23,909 nucleotides of DNA, taken from assembly GCF_000003605.2 (NCBI RefSeq), contig NW_003133845.1, forward strand, positions 312,255 to 336,163, in the 5' to 3' direction. Made by a program: the position numbers and the translations under genes. The notes under the pieces are model-generated. The model saw only the letters and a program-made list of their open reading frames with translations, made no database searches and was not told the DNA's origin. Shown here in pieces: positions 21,126-23,909 of the stretch; positions within the stretch are counted from its first letter, which is position 1; each line of letters begins with the position of its first letter. This stretch comes from Saccoglossus kowalevskii. Lineage: Eukaryota > Hemichordata > Enteropneusta > Harrimaniidae.

Positions 21126-21401
21126 CTGTGTATTGACATTATTAAACATTTTAATAAAAAAGAGGAAATGATGTAATTAAGAGTAAGCGTTCTCCTTAAA
21201 TTGCAGTGTAACAGTACCAGTACATTAAAAAAAATGTCATTATTCCATTCAGTATTCAAGAATGTGTTGTTCTTTGTAATCATAGACCCTGTTTTTCTAA
21301 GTTTCACAGAAACTCTCCATCAATGCTCTATTACTAAAAGTTACCAAGGTAATTGTAGTGATAAACATCTTTCCTATTTGAAAAAGATGACAATCACACA
21401 C
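21126..21401 (-). other. CCPG1-like first coding intron
   Basis: 276-nt phase-0 intron with a GTGTGT donor and a T-rich acceptor region. No embedded element was recognised. Confidence 0.8.
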
Positions 21402-21476
21402 CTGGATTGTTCCTGCATTGTCTACCACTGTCCAGTCACCTAAGGAGACCTCACTGTCGCTGGAGTTGGCTGACAT
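21402..21476 (-). CDS. CCPG1: CCPG1/PBXIP1-like, start-codon exon with LIR motif
   Basis: Twenty-five codons, MSANSSDSEVSLGDWTVVDN followed by AGTIQ. Human CCPG1 begins MSENSSDSDSSCGWTVI (from memory), so both the start and the motif are conserved. D14-W15-T-V-V18 is a canonical LC3/GABARAP-interacting motif behind acidic and phosphorylatable serines. In mammalian CCPG1 this motif links ER fragments to autophagosomes. The ATG at 21476-21474 has A at -3. The frame stays open upstream, but a splice acceptor (tttgttctcag) ends at 21512, so the in-frame extension is 5' UTR or intron. The donor GTGTGT at 21401 is in phase 0. Confidence 0.92.
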
Positions 21477-21511
21477 AGTCAATGATTTATTCCATGAGAA
21501 AACAAAGTGTC
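21477..21511 (-). other. 5' UTR part of the start exon, with a two-codon uORF
   Basis: 35 nt between the acceptor ttggtttgttctcag and the main ATG. It holds ATG-GAA-TAA at 21495-21487, a minimal upstream ORF that stops 10 nt before the main start codon. The acceptor is strong; its use is inferred. Confidence 0.55.
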
Positions 21512-22278
21512 CTGAGAACAAACCAAGGATAATCTCATTTGAGGAAAAAAAAAGCTGCTGTCAAAATACTATCTAATTTTAGCCTCAAAATGATATTTGA
21601 AGCTCGTGTTGGCTTAATATTTAATATCTTGCTCAGAAATATTAACCAAGATTAGAAGATATAGCTGGCATAAATAGATAATATTTGTGATAATAACAGT
21701 CACTATGCAATACGATACCGTTCTGACGTATGGTAATGCAAATTATATTAATTCAGGTCACATGATTTGAGGGTCAACGGGTCTCGTGAGTAGAAACATT
21801 GAATAATAATAATATGAAGAGAAACAGCAAGCACGGCAATAAGAAACACGAAAATAAATGCAATTATCACTTTATGGAGATTTTCAATTAAATTCAAAGA
21901 GTGAATTTCAATAACGCTGTCCATTTAACCAATAAATAAACAGCAAAATAATAACAGACCGCCATGACGGAAGGAAACGGTGCACGCATTTACCGTATAA
22001 GAACTTATAACAACTCAAACACCATCGTGTACAAATAACTGTGGTAAAATATAGCACTCAAATTACGCAATAATTCAGTTTCTATACTTGATATACACGA
22101 AGATAATATGGCGAGGTATAGATAAAATAATTTGGCCTACACCCAGCACGTTGTGTAACGCAATAGTCGTATCAAAACATAAACACAGTCCGCCATATTC
22201 TTCATTACTTATCCGCGTAAACGATCAATTCTTCTTCATTATTTTCTCTCTATGCGTCTGGCACACCGACTACCTTAC
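21512..22278 (-). other. Proposed 5' UTR intron of the CCPG1-like gene
   Basis: 767 nt from a near-consensus donor (CAG|GTAAGG at 22278) to the acceptor at 21512. It contains two YY1-like words (CCGCCATATT at 22190-22199 and AATATGGCG at 22105-22113), which are common just downstream of promoters. A 24-codon + strand frame starting with a good context ATG at 21964 (MTEGNGARIYRI..) is not conserved with anything I recognise. Confidence 0.5.
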
Positions 22279-22350
22279 CTGTGAGCTGTCAAAATGTAAA
22301 TCCTTCTCTAGAAATAAATATGCAGGTTTCGAATAGTCTATAGTTCCGAG
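22279..22350 (-). other. Proposed non-coding first exon of the CCPG1-like gene
   Basis: Sequence immediately upstream of the CAG|GTAAGG donor. It contains no ATG. An AT-rich TATA-like word (ATATAAA on +, TTTATAT on -, 22371-22377) lies about 25 nt upstream of the assumed start, so the 5' limit given is a guess from that spacing. Confidence 0.4.
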
Positions 22351-22370
22351 AACAACTGCATGCAAGCGAC

Positions 22371-22490
22371 ATATAAACTCAACTAGGTGCTGATCGCAGT
22401 TTTCGTTGCTTCTATTTTGGGATAGTCCCTGACGTCATACCTATCACGTGCATTGAAGTAGCCAATCAGAAGTGACACATTCTAGCCAAT
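22371..22490 (-). promoter_or_regulatory. Probable CCPG1-like promoter: CRE, CACGTG E-box, two CCAAT boxes
   Basis: A palindromic CRE/ATF site TGACGTCA lies at 22430-22437. A CACGTG E-box in a TCACGTG context follows at 22445-22450. CCAAT boxes are at 22462-22466 and 22486-22490 in reverse orientation relative to the gene. They cluster within 61 bp, 55-120 bp upstream of a TATA-like word. bZIP factors of the unfolded-protein response and TFEB-type bHLH factors bind such sites, and mammalian CCPG1 is stress-induced. The link here is inference. The region could also drive a rightward transcript. Confidence 0.5.
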
Positions 22491-22499
22491 CGCAAAAGT

Positions 22500-23227
22500 A
22501 CTCGTACTCTGAAAACTCAAAGCGTGTTTTTTTTTCAGAAGGGCTTTTCGTCTACCCAAGACGACCGCTCGATGAATCCCACGTACACCTTGACATGAAA
22601 TCAATGCATTTATATTGCCTTTAACTTTTATTGTTATTGTTCATTGCCCTAAGCTGGAAGGTGCATAATCTCGGACCACTAATAAACCTCTTATTGCAAC
22701 ACCTTCTTCCAAGTTGTCTTTTTGCTTATTAGAGTGTTTTTTTGAGATCTGTAATTTTGTTGTAATTCTTGTTAGTGTGTTGTTGTGTTTTTTGTCGGTG
22801 AGTGTATGTTCACTGTGTTATGTAAGCATTTTAATTCCTTGTCTCTGATGACTCTGATGACTATTGCCCACGAAAGCGCCCAACTTTTTCAAGTTTACGT
22901 TTATAGAATAAACTGTGATTTTTTTTACACAAGTGAACTGCTTAAAAAGAGTAACTCAGATATTGTCAAACCAGTACCCTATAGTACCATATCCCTAAAA
23001 CGCGAGTTGTTTTATTATATATACTTCAAAACGTCACTGGTGTGGATGAATAATATAATTATCTCAGCGTATGCCAGTCTCATGCACATAGACAAAGAGC
23101 ATCAAAACTCGGGGTACCCAAACGACATATCCTGTATTTGTAAGGCCGTTAATTTGCCTATTTTAATATTGTTTTATACTTTTTTTTTTTCAAATTTAAA
23201 CAAACTTGATTTGATGATGCACCAGTA
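22500..23227. other. Sequence right of the promoter, no gene supported
   Basis: Contains an AATAAA at 22681 (+), a TTTATT at 22626-22631 (AATAAA on -) and a 140-codon + strand frame from the ATG at 22806 to 23228. The frame's product is hydrophobic and rich in Ile, Phe and Ser, with no recognisable domain. It contains a good donor-like GTGAGT just before its ATG (22798), and it ends exactly where the minisatellite starts. No homology is claimed. Confidence 0.4.
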
Positions 23228-23909
23228 AACAACTTGCAGCATTGCATTATACAGAGTCAACTTTTTGTAGCCAACGACTTGCAACATTGTATAATGCAAC
23301 TTTTGTAGACATCAACTTGCAACATTGCATTATACAGGGTCAACTTTTATAGACAACGACTTGCAACATTGCATGATGCAACTTTTGAAGACATCAACTT
23401 GCAACATTTAATAAAACAATGTCAACTTTTGGAGACAACGACTTGCAGCATTTCATGAAACTGAGTCAACTTTTGTAGACAACAACTTGCTACATTTAAT
23501 GAAACAAGGTCAACTTTTGTAGACAACAATTTTCAACATTTCATGCAACAATGTCAACTTTTGTAGACAACGAATTTTAGCATTTCATGAAACAGGGTCG
23601 ACTTTTGTAGACAACAACTTGCAACATTTCATGAAACAGGGTCAACTTTTGTTGACAACAACTTGCAACATTTAGTGAAACAATGTCAACTTTTGTAGAC
23701 ATCAACTTGCAATATTTCATGAAACAGGATCAACTGTTGTAGACAACAATTTTCAACATTTCATGAAACAATGTCAACTTTTGTAGACAACGACTTGCAG
23801 CATTTCATGAAACAGGGTCAACTTTTGTAGACAACAACTTGCAACATTTCATGAAACAGGGTCAACTTTTGTAGACAACAACTTGCAGCATTTCATGAAA
23901 CAGGATCAA
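23228..23909 (+). repeat. 44-bp minisatellite, runs off the right edge
   Basis: About 15 head-to-tail units built from caacttttgtagacaac, aacttgcaacatttcatg and aaacagggt. The period is exactly 44 bp between 23775, 23819 and 23863. The first units (23228-23400) are shorter and diverged, with gcattataca and a ten-base deletion. Units become more uniform to the right, so the array probably continues. The period is not a multiple of three and no frame stays open through it. Confidence 0.93.

Noticed and set aside
21477-21521. Start of the CCPG1-like protein at an upstream TTG (21521)
   Set aside because: It is not an ATG, a splice acceptor ends at 21512, and the family N-terminus MS.NSSDS begins at 21476.
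21964-22038. 24-codon + strand frame with a good Kozak context (gccATGacgg)
   Set aside because: Too short to support. The gccgccat word is better explained as a promoter-proximal YY1-like site.
22846-22862. TGATGA words resembling box C of a C/D snoRNA
   Set aside because: No matching box D with a terminal stem at suitable spacing was found. The words are a short direct repeat (tctgatgac twice).

Overview
This is a 23.9-kb piece of AT-rich animal nuclear DNA. It has split genes with GT-AG introns, AATAAA polyadenylation signals, and many short inverted-repeat transposons and tandem repeats. The exon-intron style, the repeats and the proteins suggest an invertebrate, plausibly a marine deuterostome or spiralian. 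The species cannot be fixed from the sequence.

Two genes face each other tail to tail. On the + strand at the left edge are the last three coding exons (534-714, 1350-1388, 1666-1779) of a PIGB-like GPI mannosyltransferase 3, an ER enzyme of GPI-anchor synthesis. On the - strand, from about 22.3 kb down to 6.3 kb, lies a complete gene of the CCPG1/PBXIP1 family. Its five coding exons are 21476-21402, 21125-20726, 14040-13837, 11010-10750 and 9823-6342. All junction phases agree (0,1,1,1), and the total of 4422 nt gives 1473 codons plus a stop. CCPG1 is an ER-phagy receptor in mammals. This protein has the expected plan: an N-terminal LC3-interacting motif (DWTVV), several acidic-serine short motifs, a single transmembrane helix at about 293-314, a coiled coil, and a lumenal region. 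The lumenal region is unusually long, about 1160 residues encoded by one exon. It contains an 88%-identical 143-residue tandem duplication, a 34-residue helical repeat with N-glycosylation sequons, twin W...PGEE motifs, and C-terminal WF repeats. PIGB and CCPG1 are also convergent neighbours in human, so the window appears to preserve ancient microsynteny.

A 5' non-coding exon and promoter of the CCPG1-like gene are proposed near 22.28-22.49 kb, with a CRE, a CACGTG E-box and two CCAAT boxes.

Repeats fill the introns and the intergenic DNA. There is a TA-flanked MITE family (1-59, 988-1182, 3793-4004, 5676-5887, 11172-11376). Two elements have TTAA target duplications (4918-5228 and 16656-18900). 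A 566-bp MITE has 87-bp TIRs and a 9-bp target duplication (12310-12875). A 1.2-kb element with an internal ~145-bp tandem array sits at 14757-15969. A 44-bp minisatellite runs off the right edge from 23228. No further gene could be supported between about 22.5 and 23.2 kb.
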